Numbered from the stretch's first letter, positions 1-8,411 are shown. The stretch is 64,000 nucleotides of DNA from Pararheinheimera marina (GCF_042654345.1 NZ_JBHSGB010000005.1:1-64000); one strand, 5' to 3'. The notes: generated by a model from the sequence alone, not told the origin. A program made the numbers and translations.

Positions 1-100
1 TCACTAAATTTTGATGTTTTCATATGCAGAATCTCCTGCGTTTATCGTACGAGAAAATTCTACTTTTGACGTCAGTTAATTTAAGGGATGATTACCGTCT

Positions 101-589
101 ATGAGTGTACCCAAAAACAGCGGGAGTTCAGAAAACCCAGTGGCCATGTCTCAGTGGAAATTACCGGGGCTAAGATTTTTTCTGCTGGCTTTACTGATGG
201 TCTTGGGGGCAGTTAATAGCTTGCTGGACGCACTGCAGACCATCAGGATGGCGAATTTGCAGCCAGGGCAATTTCTCTCTGTTGCAGCTATAGGGCTACT
301 GACTGTGTTGCCCGCGGTTATAGCGAACATTGTCGCGTCAAAGCACCATTTTAAATGTTATGGCTGGTCTGTTTATCAGTTAGCTGCCGATGCAGTGCTT
401 GCAACTGGCGTATTCGCTTGGGGTTTGATGCTGTTTGGCGACCGGACAATTTATCAGGATGGGGCGTCTCATCTTTATGTTGTAACCTGGCCACTATTGC
501 TTGGCGTGATTGCGGTCGCTCTCTATCTGGCTTGTTTACTTGTTCAACTATGTTGCTGGGTAGGGAAGAGGCGCTCGCCACCGATCTAG
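101..589 (+). CDS. Hypothetical inner-membrane protein, about four TM segments
   Basis: A 162-residue protein that I do not recognise. After a polar 20-residue N-terminus the hydropathy suggests four membrane segments (about residues 23-45, 60-78, 92-113 and 124-150), with a basic C-terminus (GKRRSPP) probably on the cytoplasmic side. The ATG at 101 is preceded by an AAGGGATG stretch that can serve as ribosome binding site. The gene stands alone, with about 200 bases of non-coding DNA after it. No catalytic motif is visible, so no function is assigned. Confidence 0.6.
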   Translation: MSVPKNSGSSENPVAMSQWKLPGLRFFLLALLMVLGAVNSLLDALQTIRMANLQPGQFLSVAAIGLLTVLPAVIANIVASKHHFKCYGWSVYQLAADAVLATGVFAWGLMLFGDRTIYQDGASHLYVVTWPLLLGVIAVALYLACLLVQLCCWVGKRRSPPI

Positions 590-787
590 CCTTTATGACG
601 GTGAAAACAAATTTGTTGGTGTAACAAGATTGGTAGCTCTTCACCGACGACGGATCGTGCCTGGAGCCATCGAGGCTGATTAACAATGGCTTTTTCTTTT
701 GTACTCATTAAGTTAATGTAAAACCTTTGTAGATAAAATCGCTGCAGGGGCACGGGGCAAGACCTGACCCCATTCAGAAGAGCTGAG

Positions 788-1237
788 ATGGAAAAGAAAC
801 CGCTTTATCGCAAGGTCAATACCAGAACACATGGCGTGCGCCACAAGGTGGGTGGAGACTTTCGCCATGACCGCCGGTCTGACAACTACGACGTAATCGG
901 TATGGCCAGCAAAGTGCAGCGTGGCCTGGATTACACGCCGTTGTATAAGTTTTTGTTGTCCAAGGTTGGGCAAAGCTGGGCCCCTGTATACCGTGAGGCC
1001 GTCGCCCGGTTGGATAAAGAAGAGCCGATATTCTGGTTAGTCAGCCGGACACTGGACGACGGCGAGGATCTGGTTCGCGTAGGCGAAAGCTCTTATTTTA
1101 ATGGGCTTTATATTGACGATAAAGGCGTCCTTCAGGTGGTAGCGCCAGAGGTCACCGCAGACAGTCTGGAGCCCAGCTGTAACTGCTGTACTCACACCTT
1201 AAATGGCGTGGTGTTTAGCAAAAAATTTGCGGGTTAA
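788..1237 (+). CDS. Conserved hypothetical cytoplasmic protein with CNCCTH cluster
   Basis: A 149-residue soluble protein with a basic N-terminus (MEKKPLYRKVNTRTHGVRH). Near the C-terminus it carries a Cys/His cluster, SCNCCTHTLNGV, at about residues 130-141, which looks able to bind a metal. The text RGLDYTPLYKFLLSKVG around residue 44 and the ARLDKEEPIFWLV block are features I associate with a conserved gammaproteobacterial family of unknown function. A purine-rich AGAAGAGCTGAG precedes the ATG. The region from 590 to 787 upstream is non-coding and shows no clear element beyond a possible AT-rich promoter near 710-750. Confidence 0.7.
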   Translation: MEKKPLYRKVNTRTHGVRHKVGGDFRHDRRSDNYDVIGMASKVQRGLDYTPLYKFLLSKVGQSWAPVYREAVARLDKEEPIFWLVSRTLDDGEDLVRVGESSYFNGLYIDDKGVLQVVAPEVTADSLEPSCNCCTHTLNGVVFSKKFAG

Positions 1238-1318
1238 TGCTGGCTGCCAGAAGCTGGGCTTTTGCTTCGCAGCAACATCTGCCGGGCTGAAATCAACAAT
1301 ATGCAAGGAGAACGCGAC

Positions 1319-1459
1319 ATGAAGGAACTCAAAAATTGGTGGAACTCTGTGCCGAAAAACCAAAAAGTTGGCTTGGTGCTGTTGGGGGCTTTTATCGCGG
1401 CTGTGGTGATTATGGCCTTTGGCGTGCAAATTGGCGCCTCGTTGGGCAAAGCAGTTTAG
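1319..1459 (+). CDS. Small single-pass membrane protein (46 aa)
   Basis: This 46-residue ORF starts with MKELKNWWNSVPKNQKVG, followed by one strongly hydrophobic helix (about residues 19-38). A good ribosome binding site (CAAGGAG) sits 9 bases before the ATG at 1319, which is why this start is preferred over upstream in-frame starts. It lies directly before a DUF2238-type membrane gene, so co-translation is likely. The function is unknown; it could be a small membrane regulator or subunit. Confidence 0.6.
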   Translation: MKELKNWWNSVPKNQKVGLVLLGAFIAAVVIMAFGVQIGASLGKAV

Positions 1460-2114
1460 CCGTAAAGGTCCACTTGGCTGGGCACTTCAGCTTCGACACA
1501 ATGGAGTAAAGAAAATTAAATACGCATGGATCCTGGTTTATTTGGCCGCATTGGTCTGGTCGGGCATTTCGCCGAAAGACCAATTCACCTGGTTTTTGGA
1601 AGTGGTGCCGGCGCTGATTGGCGGTGTTGTACTGGCGGCGACTTACAGTAGCTTTCGTCTGACACCTCTGCTTTATTTTTTTATTTTGCTGCATTGCCTG
1701 GTGCTGACGGTCGGTGGCCATTACACCTATGCCGAAGTGCCTTTTTTTGACGGTTTGTTTGGCGCCGAGCGCAATAACTACGACAAAGTCGGCCACTTCT
1801 TCCAGGGTTTTGTGCCTGCACTGCTGGCGCGGGAACTATTAATCCGCAAGGCTGTGGTGCAAGGCGCAGCGTGGCGCAACTACATCATTGTGTCGGTTTG
1901 CCTTGCCTTCAGTGCCTTTTATGAATTGATTGAATGGTGGGTGGCGCTGGCAACAGGTGAAGACGCCGAAGCCTTTTTGGGCACTCAGGGCTATGTATGG
2001 GACACCCAATCAGATATGGCGTTAGCGCTGCTTGGGGCCATTTGCGCTTTAGTGGTGCTCTCTGCTGCGCATAACAAACAGCTGCAGACACTGGCAAACC
2101 GCAGCGCCGCTTAA
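1419..2114 (+). CDS. DUF2238 (YjdF-like) inner-membrane protein
   Basis: A multi-pass membrane protein resembling the DUF2238/YjdF family. Signature stretches are GGHYTYAEVPFFDG, RNNYDKVGHFFQGF, FYELIEWW and QGYVWDTQSDM, which carry the conserved His, Asp and Glu residues of the family. The family's function is unknown. The start is a problem. The coordinate given is a TTG that overlaps the preceding small gene by 41 bases. Homology-like sequence begins only near residue 30, at VKKIKYAWILVYL. No ATG or GTG lies in frame there, but an ATT codon at 1515 sits about 8 bases after a GGAG, so a rare ATT start is possible. The gene is followed by an HD-domain gene 39 bases on. Confidence 0.75.
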   Translation: MACKLAPRWAKQFSRKGPLGWALQLRHNGVKKIKYAWILVYLAALVWSGISPKDQFTWFLEVVPALIGGVVLAATYSSFRLTPLLYFFILLHCLVLTVGGHYTYAEVPFFDGLFGAERNNYDKVGHFFQGFVPALLARELLIRKAVVQGAAWRNYIIVSVCLAFSAFYELIEWWVALATGEDAEAFLGTQGYVWDTQSDMALALLGAICALVVLSAAHNKQLQTLANRSAA

Positions 2115-2153
2115 CAGGCGCGCTGATTACTGTTTCAGGCAAAGGAGAACCCC

Positions 2154-2705
2154 ATGGCTGTCGACGCAATAACAGAGCGCCCTTTGGCTGTGGTAGACCA
2201 ACTATTGGCGCAGTATCAGCCGCAGATTGGTGATATTTTCCCTGGCTATCGAAACCATGTGTACCGGATGGTGCATTTATGCCTGGCGTGTGCCAACTAC
2301 AGCACAGACGAGGTTGAAAAAATTCAGATTGCCGGGGTGTTCCATGATATCGGGCTTTGGACTGCGCAAACGCTGGATTATTTACCACCTTCGGCACAGG
2401 TTGCCGCTGATTACTTACGCAGCATTGGCAAAGCCGACTGGGTCGATGAAGTGTGCGCCATGATTGAGTTGCACCATGCGGTGCGACCGCGCGCTACCAG
2501 CCATAGCCGGCTGGTCGAGAATTTTCGCCGCGCCGACATTGCCGATTTTTCGCTGGGGCTTTTTGCGATGGGGTTGCCGCGCGGCAAAATTTCAGCGCTA
2601 AAAGCGACCTACCCAAACCAGGGCTTTCATTGGTTTTTACTAAAACGCGGCCTGACCTGGACTTTAAAGCACCCGTTAAACCCTTTACCTATGTTTCGCT
2701 GGTAG
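2154..2705 (+). CDS. HD-domain phosphohydrolase-like protein
   Basis: A 183-residue cytoplasmic protein with an HD-domain layout. A first histidine lies in RNHVYRMVHLCLAC (about 39-52), the HD pair in GVFHDIGLW (about 78-86), further histidines in MIELHHAVRP (about 107), and an aspartate in RRADIADFS (about 129). These match the H...HD...H...D metal-binding pattern of small HD hydrolases, though the substrate cannot be inferred. A strong AAAGGAGAA ribosome binding site precedes the ATG. It lies in a co-directional run of small membrane genes without obvious shared function. Confidence 0.75.
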   Translation: MAVDAITERPLAVVDQLLAQYQPQIGDIFPGYRNHVYRMVHLCLACANYSTDEVEKIQIAGVFHDIGLWTAQTLDYLPPSAQVAADYLRSIGKADWVDEVCAMIELHHAVRPRATSHSRLVENFRRADIADFSLGLFAMGLPRGKISALKATYPNQGFHWFLLKRGLTWTLKHPLNPLPMFRW

Positions 2706-2748
2706 TCATTCACCACGAATCTTAAGTGACTATCTGGAGTGATTGTCG

Positions 2749-3051
2749 ATGGATTTAATGCTGGCCAATTTAATCACCATCAGCTTTTTTGTCGGCGCCA
2801 TCACCGTAGAGCGGCAGCTCTGTTTGATCAAACCAAAGCCGTCCTGCTGGGCTACGATTGCCCTGGTTGCAGGCTTGCTGCTGGCACTGTTGAGCTGTGG
2901 CGTTTTGCTCGCTTCGCTGTTGGCTGCAACCTTAGCTGAAATCTATGTAAATACCTTTAGCTACAAACTGATTCTGGTATCGCCGGTGTTGCTGTTTTAT
3001 TGGAGCCGTAAGAGCTGGCAAGTGCAGCGGCAGCAGAGGGTAACGACCTGA
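2749..3051 (+). CDS. Small hypothetical membrane protein
   Basis: A 100-residue protein with two or three hydrophobic segments (about 5-20, 33-58 and 66-82) and a basic C-terminus (SRKSWQVQRQQR). The ATG at 2749 is chosen over the in-frame TTG six bases earlier because the TGGAG ribosome binding site is about 9 bases from the ATG but only 3 from the TTG. No family is recognised. It is followed after 17 bases by another small membrane gene, so the two are probably co-transcribed. Confidence 0.55.
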   Translation: MDLMLANLITISFFVGAITVERQLCLIKPKPSCWATIALVAGLLLALLSCGVLLASLLAATLAEIYVNTFSYKLILVSPVLLFYWSRKSWQVQRQQRVTT

Positions 3052-3068
3052 GCAAAAGGAGAAATTGG

Positions 3069-3281
3069 ATGAATATTAACGCGACATTGACCGGGGAACT
3101 GCTGATTCTATTTGCCCTGTGCATTGGACTTATCAGTTACCTGCTGGCCAAAGACAAAACCGACCGCCCGGGTTTGGCGGCTTTGTTAGGCGCTGTGGCG
3201 GGCTTAATGCCGCCTTTGGGGCTTATTTACCTGGCATTTTTGCTGTTTAAGCAGCCGCGGCATGCCGACGGCAATTCATAG
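3069..3281 (+). CDS. Small hypothetical membrane protein (70 aa)
   Basis: A 70-residue protein with two predicted membrane helices (about residues 7-26 and 35-62) separated by a short charged loop (AKDKTDRPG). An AAAGGAG ribosome binding site lies 9 bases before the ATG. The helix-loop-helix layout resembles many small envelope proteins of unknown role. It sits between another small membrane gene and a DUF4256 gene, with the same orientation. Confidence 0.55.
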   Translation: MNINATLTGELLILFALCIGLISYLLAKDKTDRPGLAALLGAVAGLMPPLGLIYLAFLLFKQPRHADGNS

Positions 3282-3328
3282 TGTTGGTCATAGCGCTGGC
3301 CGATGAATTTGGTAAGAGGGATATCCCG

Positions 3329-3865
3329 ATGTCAGAGCAAGCAATAATTGAGTTACTGCAGCAGCGGTTTAACCGCAAACCGCTGCCGGGGTTGACGCCC
3401 AACTGGGCTGAACTCAGCCAGCGTTTCGAGCAAAACGCTGGCAAGCTACAGGCGCTGCAGTGGATGCAGGACAGTGGCGGTGAGCCAGCGCTGATTGGGC
3501 TGGACGAGCAAAGCGGTGAGTACCTGATTGCCGATTGCAGCGCCGAAACCCCCAAAGGCCGCCGTAGCCTGTGTTATGACGACGCTGCACTGGCTGAGCG
3601 CAAAGAACATAAACCGGCCGGGTCGGCCGTGCAGCTGGCGGCTCAGTATGGCCTGACTTTGCTGACAGAGGCAGAGTACCAGCAACTGCAGCAGTTGGGG
3701 CCTTTGGATCAGAAAAGCTCCAGCTGGTTACTGACGCCGGCAGAAATACGAGCCGAAGGCGGCGCTATTTTTGGTGACTACCGCTATGGCCGGGTGTTTA
3801 TTTACCACAATGGCGCGCAGTCGTATTACGCCGTGCGTGGGTTTCGTGCCATGCTAAGGCTTTAA
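3329..3865 (+). CDS. DUF4256 family protein
   Basis: A soluble protein of 178 residues from the ATG at 3329. It shows the typical blocks of DUF4256: PNWAELSQRFE near the N-terminus, GRRSLCYDDAAL followed by ERKEHKPAGSA, KSSSWLLTPAEIR, then a Gly-rich segment and YGRVFIYHNGAQSYY with an RGFR end. The function of the family is unknown. An AGAGGGATA ribosome binding site supports this start over an in-frame GTG at 3281, which touches the stop of the preceding gene. Confidence 0.8.
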   Translation: MSEQAIIELLQQRFNRKPLPGLTPNWAELSQRFEQNAGKLQALQWMQDSGGEPALIGLDEQSGEYLIADCSAETPKGRRSLCYDDAALAERKEHKPAGSAVQLAAQYGLTLLTEAEYQQLQQLGPLDQKSSSWLLTPAEIRAEGGAIFGDYRYGRVFIYHNGAQSYYAVRGFRAMLRL

Positions 3866-3884
3866 CAGGCCCAAGGAAGACGCA

Positions 3885-4295
3885 ATGAAAGTGACACCTT
3901 ACCTGCTATTTAATGGCCAATGCCTGCAAGCCCTGGAGTTTTACCAGCAGGTCTTTGGTGGTGAGCTGCAGTACACCCAGGTGGGGCAGTCCCCGATGGC
4001 GGCGATGTTCGGTGCTGATGCGCAGCATAAAGTACTGAATGGCCGTCTGGCGTCTGCAGTGCTGGATATCTCAGCGTCTGACTGGTTGCACCCCACGGAG
4101 CAGCCGGTGCAGGGCAATACTCTGAGTTTGTTTGTGTCGCAAGGAACTGCCGCGCAAAGCCGCACAATTTTTGCCAGGTTGGCAGAGCAGGGGCAAATTA
4201 CCGAAGCGCTGAGCGAGCAGCCTTTTGGCCTTTATGGCGCCTGTATTGACCGTTTTGGTGTGCGTTGGATGGTGCATGCGGTGTCAGGCGTTTAA
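3885..4295 (+). CDS. VOC/PhnB-like glyoxalase-fold protein
   Basis: A 136-residue protein starting MKVTPYLLFNGQCLQALEFY, which matches PhnB-like members of the vicinal-oxygen-chelate superfamily (one beta-alpha-beta-beta-beta motif at each end). The C-terminal FGLYGACIDRFGVRWMVH block is the second characteristic element (usually GDRFGVxW). Such proteins are often annotated as glyoxalases, but many have no proven enzyme activity, so the substrate is unassigned. A purine-rich AAGGAAGA precedes the ATG. Confidence 0.8.
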   Translation: MKVTPYLLFNGQCLQALEFYQQVFGGELQYTQVGQSPMAAMFGADAQHKVLNGRLASAVLDISASDWLHPTEQPVQGNTLSLFVSQGTAAQSRTIFARLAEQGQITEALSEQPFGLYGACIDRFGVRWMVHAVSGV

Positions 4296-4333
4296 ACTGG
4301 CGCATTAATTTGATTCGTTATGGGTATTCACAG

Positions 4334-4579
4334 ATGAGCAGTACACAACCTAACAACCCTTTGCATGGCCTGACGTTGGAAGCCATTGTCAGCCGCTTAG
4401 TCGAGCATTATGGCTGGGAACAGCTGGCTGGCCTGATTAAGATTAACTGCTTCAAGGTCGACCCGTCCGTCAAATCCAGCCTGAAGTTTTTGCGCAAAAC
4501 CCAATGGGCCCGCACTGAAGTGGAAGCCTTGTATGTACGGACCTTCAGCCAGGCCGCAGCCTCTCCCTGGGGCAACTAA
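4334..4579 (+). CDS. VF530 (DUF2132) family DNA-binding-like protein
   Basis: An 81-residue protein with the characteristic NPLHGLTLEAIVSRLVEHYG and DPSVKSSLKFLRKTQWAR blocks of the VF530 family, known from a Vibrio fischeri structure and described as a putative DNA-binding fold. The length agrees with the family. The start at 4334 (MSSTQPNNPLHG) is chosen because family homology begins there. Longer readings run back into the preceding VOC gene. Confidence 0.85.
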   Translation: MSSTQPNNPLHGLTLEAIVSRLVEHYGWEQLAGLIKINCFKVDPSVKSSLKFLRKTQWARTEVEALYVRTFSQAAASPWGN

Positions 4580-4643
4580 GCACGCGCTGGCGTTTTTGCG
4601 CGCTGTGTCTGACAGGGTGAACGAACTATTCAGGAGGTGACTT

Positions 4644-5273
4644 ATGTATCAGCTCTATGGCGCCGCAGGCTCTGGTTCTGTGGTGGTGGAAGCCGCACTT
4701 GAACTGATGCAACAGCCGTATCAGCTGGTGGATGCGCCCACCTGGGAAGGCGATCACCAGCGCGCCAAAGTGGCTCCGGTCAATCCGATGCAGCAAATCC
4801 CAGTGCTGGTGACGGCTTCGGGCGAGGTGCTGACCGAAAGTGGCGCCATTTTGTTGTGGCTGACTGAACAACACCCTCAAGCACAGCTGGCACCTTTGCC
4901 CGGTACTTTACAGCGGGCACAGTTTTTACGCTGGATGAGCTTTATTCCTGCAGCCATTTATTCGATGTATTGGGTGCGTGATGTACCACAGCGGCTGGTG
5001 GGGGAAGACCCTGCCGCGCAGCAAGGGGTGCTGGACAGAACCGCCGAACGTATTGCGTATTGCTGGCAGCAAATGGCCAGCCAGTTAAACCCGGGCCAAT
5101 TTTTATTGGGTGATCAGCTGACAGTACTGGATTTGTATGTGGCAGTGGCCAGCCGCTGGACGCCCAGGCGCGAACGTTTTTATCAGGTGGCGCCGAACCT
5201 GGCGGATGTAGTGCGCCGGGTTGATGCGTTGCCGCAGTTGCAGTCACTGTGGGCACGTCGGTTTCCGTTCTAA
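4644..5273 (+). CDS. Glutathione S-transferase family protein
   Basis: A 209-residue two-domain GST. The N-terminal thioredoxin-like domain (about 1-80) starts YQLYGAAGSGS, with the cis-proline in PMQQIPVLV and the glutathione gamma-Glu site LTESGAILLWL. The C-terminal helical domain holds the N-capping-like FLLGDQLTVLDLYVAV. The class cannot be fixed from sequence; a role in conjugation or reduction of electrophiles in the cytoplasm is inferred. A strong AGGAGGTGA ribosome binding site is present. Its stop codon forms part of a terminator-like hairpin. Confidence 0.85.
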   Translation: MYQLYGAAGSGSVVVEAALELMQQPYQLVDAPTWEGDHQRAKVAPVNPMQQIPVLVTASGEVLTESGAILLWLTEQHPQAQLAPLPGTLQRAQFLRWMSFIPAAIYSMYWVRDVPQRLVGEDPAAQQGVLDRTAERIAYCWQQMASQLNPGQFLLGDQLTVLDLYVAVASRWTPRRERFYQVAPNLADVVRRVDALPQLQSLWARRFPF

Positions 5274-5298
5274 GGTGTAAACCTTAGCTTTTGTTTTG
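5270..5298 (+). terminator. Rho-independent terminator candidate after GST gene
   Basis: The perfect 7-base stem CTAAGGT/ACCTTAG with a GTAA loop is followed by CTTTTGTTTTG. The stem overlaps the GST stop codon. The short stem makes this a moderate candidate. Confidence 0.5.
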
Positions 5299-5365
5299 TG
5301 TCTCCGGGTGTCGCTTGCAGCGCCCGGGGAGGACGATTTAGTTTTATGTCGATGGCGAGGATGTA

Positions 5366-5992
5366 ATGGACGCTTTTGGGGTGTTGCAGTTCTGGACATT
5401 TTTAGCCGGGCTGATTGTGATTATTTTAATGCCGGGGCCAAACAGTTTGTTTGTGCTGAAAACCAGCATCAGCCAGGGCCCAGCCAAGGCCTGGCAGGCG
5501 CTGGCCGCGGTGTTGATTGGCGATGGGGTGTTGATCTTTTTATCTTACCTCGGCGTGGCGTCGCTGTTGGCTGCGTCACCGCAGGCTTTTACGCTGCTGC
5601 GTTATTTAGGCGCCGCCTATTTGTTGTACCTGGGTGTACAAATTCTGCTGAGCCTGCGCCGGGCAGCGCCAGAGCAGCAACAAGTGCTGCCAAAAGCCGG
5701 TTCTGTGTTTCGTAAATCACTGCTGCTGAGCCTGACCAACCCGAAGGCCATTTTGTTCTACCTGTCGTTTTTTATTCAGTTTATTGACGCCAGTTACAGC
5801 CCGGCCTGGGTGCCTTATCTGGCGCTGGCTGTGGTGCTGGAGCTGGTCAGTCTGGCGTATTTAACCCTGCTGATTTACGCCGGTGCGGCCATTGCGGGGT
5901 TCTTCCGCCATCAGCCAAAAGTCGGGCAGGCCGGTAACCTGGCATTGGGGCTGTTGTTTACTGGCTTCGCCGTGCGGCTGGTGATGGTGTAA
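5366..5992 (+). CDS. LysE/RhtB-family exporter, LeuE-like
   Basis: A 208-residue inner-membrane protein with the LysE/RhtB family signature near the N-terminus (IIILMPGPNSLFVLKTS), then a six-helix pattern and the conserved SLTNPKAILFYLSFF block (about 117-131). The N-terminal WTFLAGLIVIILMPGPNSLFV segment is most like LeuE-type leucine exporters. The substrate is therefore probably a neutral amino acid, but this is inference. It is followed after 6 bases by pnuC; whether they form one operon is unclear. Confidence 0.8.
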   Translation: MDAFGVLQFWTFLAGLIVIILMPGPNSLFVLKTSISQGPAKAWQALAAVLIGDGVLIFLSYLGVASLLAASPQAFTLLRYLGAAYLLYLGVQILLSLRRAAPEQQQVLPKAGSVFRKSLLLSLTNPKAILFYLSFFIQFIDASYSPAWVPYLALAVVLELVSLAYLTLLIYAGAAIAGFFRHQPKVGQAGNLALGLLFTGFAVRLVMV

Positions 5993-5998
5993 GCACCT

Positions 5999-6805
5999 AT
6001 GAGGCAACTCTGGACAGATTTGACACGGTTAAACCGGGCTGAACGGGCGTGGTTAGTGGGCTTCAGCCTGCTGGTGCTGGCGGCCACCTGTTATTTCAGT
6101 GCGACGGGCACGGACTGGAATTCGTCGTATTCCATTGTGCTGAACTGGCTGATTAGCCCAATAAGCGCCATCAGTGGCGTATTTTGTGTGGTGCTGGTGG
6201 CCAAGGGGCTTATTTCCAACTGGGTCTGGGGTTTGCTCAGCTGCGCCTGTTATGGCCTGGTGGCCTGGACCTCTGGCTATTACGGCGACTGGCTGCTGAA
6301 CTGGTTTTATTTTGTGCCGTCGCAGTTTTTTGTCTGGTGGTGCTGGAAAACCCAACTGAACAGCGACACCCAACTGGTACGGATGCGTTCTTTAGGCAAA
6401 CACAGCTTGTGGCTGACGCCGCTGGTGCTGCTCAGCATTGGCCTGACCGGCTGGTTTTTAACCCAGGTGGATGGCTTTTTAAGTACGGCGCTGGCGCGTA
6501 ATTCGATGATTTATCAGCAGCTGGCTGGGTATACCGGTTTTGCACTGACAGGCCCCTTGCTGGACGCCAGTACCGTGGTGTTTCAGGTAGCGGCGCAGCT
6601 TTTGATGATCCGCTTTTTTGCCGCTCAGTGGACCTTTTGGTTGCTCACCAACTTACTGAACATTCTGGCCTGGTCTGTGGTGCTGCTGACCACGGCAGAC
6701 AGTGCGCCTTATGCGGTGCCGACCTTGCTGATGTGGATCGCGTTTTTTATTAATTCAGTGTACGGTGCGATTAACTGGAGCAGAGGAGCTGTGCAGCAAA
6801 AATGA
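5999..6805 (+). CDS. pnuC: PnuC nicotinamide riboside transporter
   Basis: A 268-residue multi-pass membrane protein with the PnuC pattern: an NWLISPISAISGVFCVVLVAK helix, GLLSCACYGLVAW, GYYGDWLLNWFYFVPSQF and WWCWK, rich in Trp/Asn residues that line the substrate path in PnuC structures. PnuC imports nicotinamide riboside by facilitated diffusion, driven by intracellular phosphorylation. The next gene encodes a NadR-like kinase/adenylyltransferase and overlaps the end of pnuC by four bases (ATGA). That is the expected trapping enzyme and makes the assignment secure. Confidence 0.9.
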   Translation: MRQLWTDLTRLNRAERAWLVGFSLLVLAATCYFSATGTDWNSSYSIVLNWLISPISAISGVFCVVLVAKGLISNWVWGLLSCACYGLVAWTSGYYGDWLLNWFYFVPSQFFVWWCWKTQLNSDTQLVRMRSLGKHSLWLTPLVLLSIGLTGWFLTQVDGFLSTALARNSMIYQQLAGYTGFALTGPLLDASTVVFQVAAQLLMIRFFAAQWTFWLLTNLLNILAWSVVLLTTADSAPYAVPTLLMWIAFFINSVYGAINWSRGAVQQK

Positions 6806-7851
6806 AGGTTGGGGTTTTTCCGGGAAAATTTTTACCACCACACCGTGGCCATTTAACCGCGATATTGCGTGCACACGCCATGTGTGATCGGCTTTACGTG
6901 GTGCTGAGTGAACATCAGACCGAAGACAAGCTGCTGTGCGAGCAGGCCGGTTGCTCCTATATTCCGGGTGTACTGCGCCAACGCTGGCTGGCGCAGGAGC
7001 TGGTGGGCTTAGGCATTCAGATTATCTTGCTGGACGAAAGCGCCATTCCTGCCTTTCCGCATGGCTGGGCTCAGTATGCCGCGCTCTTGACAGCGGCGGT
7101 ACCTGAACCTGTTAGCGTGATTTTTGGTGGCGAAGAAAGTTACCGCCAGGGCCACAGCCAGTATTTCCCTGGCATCGATTACCAGTTGATTGACCCGCAG
7201 CGCACCCAATGGCCAATCAGCGGCACTGCCATCCGGCAGCAGCCGTATTTGCACTGGGACTATATTGCCGGCGCAGCGCGGCCATTTTTCGCCCGTAAAG
7301 TGCTGATCTCAGGCCCGGAAAGCTGTGGCAAAACCACCTTAACCCGCAAACTGGCCAAAGTGTATTGCACTTCCTGGTCGGAAGAGCTGGGCCGCGATTA
7401 CCAGGAACAGGTGGTGGCGGGCAATGGCGACTTATTTAACCTGGAAGACTTTAACCGTATTGCCCATTTGCAGTACGAGCAGGACCAAAAGGCACTGCGT
7501 AGCGCCAACAAAGTGTGCTTTTTTGACACTGATGCGGTGGTGACGGCCTTTTTCAGCGAACAAATGCTTGGTGTGCTCGCCAGTCGAATTGAGAGTTTTA
7601 TCGACCCGTCACAGTACGATTTAGTCATTCTGCTCAAACCCACAGTGCCTTGGGTGGCGGATGGCATGCGGGAGTTGGGTGACCCGGCGATTCGGCAGCA
7701 GGCTTTTGAGCAGTTGCTGGCCTTGTACCTGAAATACGGCTTTAAACCTGAACAGCTGTTGGTAGTCGAGTCGCCGGATTATCTGGAGCGGTTGGACGCC
7801 TGCATCGCTGCCGTAGAACAGCTGCTGTATGGAGAACAAGGCAAGCCATGA
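6802..7851 (+). CDS. NadR-like NMN adenylyltransferase/ribosylnicotinamide kinase
   Basis: A 349-residue bifunctional enzyme of NAD salvage. The N-terminal nucleotidyltransferase domain has the motif GKFLPPHRGHL (about 8-18) and the late ISGTAIR motif (about 138-144). The C-terminal kinase domain has the P-loop SGPESCGKTTL (about 169-179). It would phosphorylate imported nicotinamide riboside and adenylylate NMN to NAD. E. coli NadR also carries an N-terminal HTH repressor domain; it is absent here because the protein starts directly with the catalytic domain, so no autoregulatory role is expected. It is coupled to pnuC upstream and to an uncharacterised gene downstream by four-base overlaps. 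Confidence 0.9.
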   Translation: MKVGVFPGKFLPPHRGHLTAILRAHAMCDRLYVVLSEHQTEDKLLCEQAGCSYIPGVLRQRWLAQELVGLGIQIILLDESAIPAFPHGWAQYAALLTAAVPEPVSVIFGGEESYRQGHSQYFPGIDYQLIDPQRTQWPISGTAIRQQPYLHWDYIAGAARPFFARKVLISGPESCGKTTLTRKLAKVYCTSWSEELGRDYQEQVVAGNGDLFNLEDFNRIAHLQYEQDQKALRSANKVCFFDTDAVVTAFFSEQMLGVLASRIESFIDPSQYDLVILLKPTVPWVADGMRELGDPAIRQQAFEQLLALYLKYGFKPEQLLVVESPDYLERLDACIAAVEQLLYGEQGKP

Positions 7852-8381
7852 GTCAAGCCATCAGTGAACAGGCGATTGCCGACGCCACAGGCCACAGCTG
7901 GGCGTATTGGCGCGATTTATTGCAAAGCCAGCAGGCTGGCTTGCTGGATCATCAGGCGATCGTCCGTTTATTGCGCGGCCAGCCCGGAGTGTCGGATTGG
8001 TGGGCGCAAATGCTGACGGTGCGGTTTGAACAAAGCATTGGCCGCCGGGTGACAGGGCAGGATTGCACCGGCCAGTTTAAGTTGTCGGTCAATAAAACCC
8101 TGGCCGGCAGCATGGACCAAGCGCTGGAGCTGTGGCTTGGCCTGGTGCAAGCCCGTAGTGAGTTTAACCAGGTGCAGATCAGCAAGCCGCCTGCGGTCAG
8201 CCAAAGTGCGAAATGGCGCTACTGGCGCTGCGCTTTGGCCGACGGCAGCCGCCTGGTGGTGCTGTTTAGTCAAAAGACTGCTGACAAAGCGCAGCTGTCG
8301 GTGCAACACGAACAACTGAAAGCCGAAGCCGAACTCGAACCCTGGCGTCAGTATTGGAAAGACTTCACCAGCGCGCTTTAA
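7848..8381 (+). CDS. Uncharacterised protein, DUF4287-like N-terminus
   Basis: A 177-residue soluble protein, translationally coupled (ATGA) to the NadR-like gene. The first 70 residues (ATGHSWAYWRDLL, then HQAIVRLLRGQPGVSDWW) resemble small helical DUF4287-type domains. The remainder (KWRYWRCALADGSRLVVLFSQK, EPWRQYWKDFT) looks like the end of an SRPBCC/AHSA1-like fold, in which binding of a hydrophobic ligand is typical. Both are low-certainty reads. Coupling to NAD salvage genes is conspicuous but gives no defined function. Confidence 0.6.
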   Translation: MSQAISEQAIADATGHSWAYWRDLLQSQQAGLLDHQAIVRLLRGQPGVSDWWAQMLTVRFEQSIGRRVTGQDCTGQFKLSVNKTLAGSMDQALELWLGLVQARSEFNQVQISKPPAVSQSAKWRYWRCALADGSRLVVLFSQKTADKAQLSVQHEQLKAEAELEPWRQYWKDFTSAL

Positions 8382-8411
8382 CCGGCTGAAACGGGCGCAG
8401 CAATATAGAAC

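Noticed and set aside
590..787. Possible tRNA or small RNA in the gap after the first gene
   Set aside because: No cloverleaf, CCA end or terminator-like hairpin was found; only a possible AT-rich promoter area.
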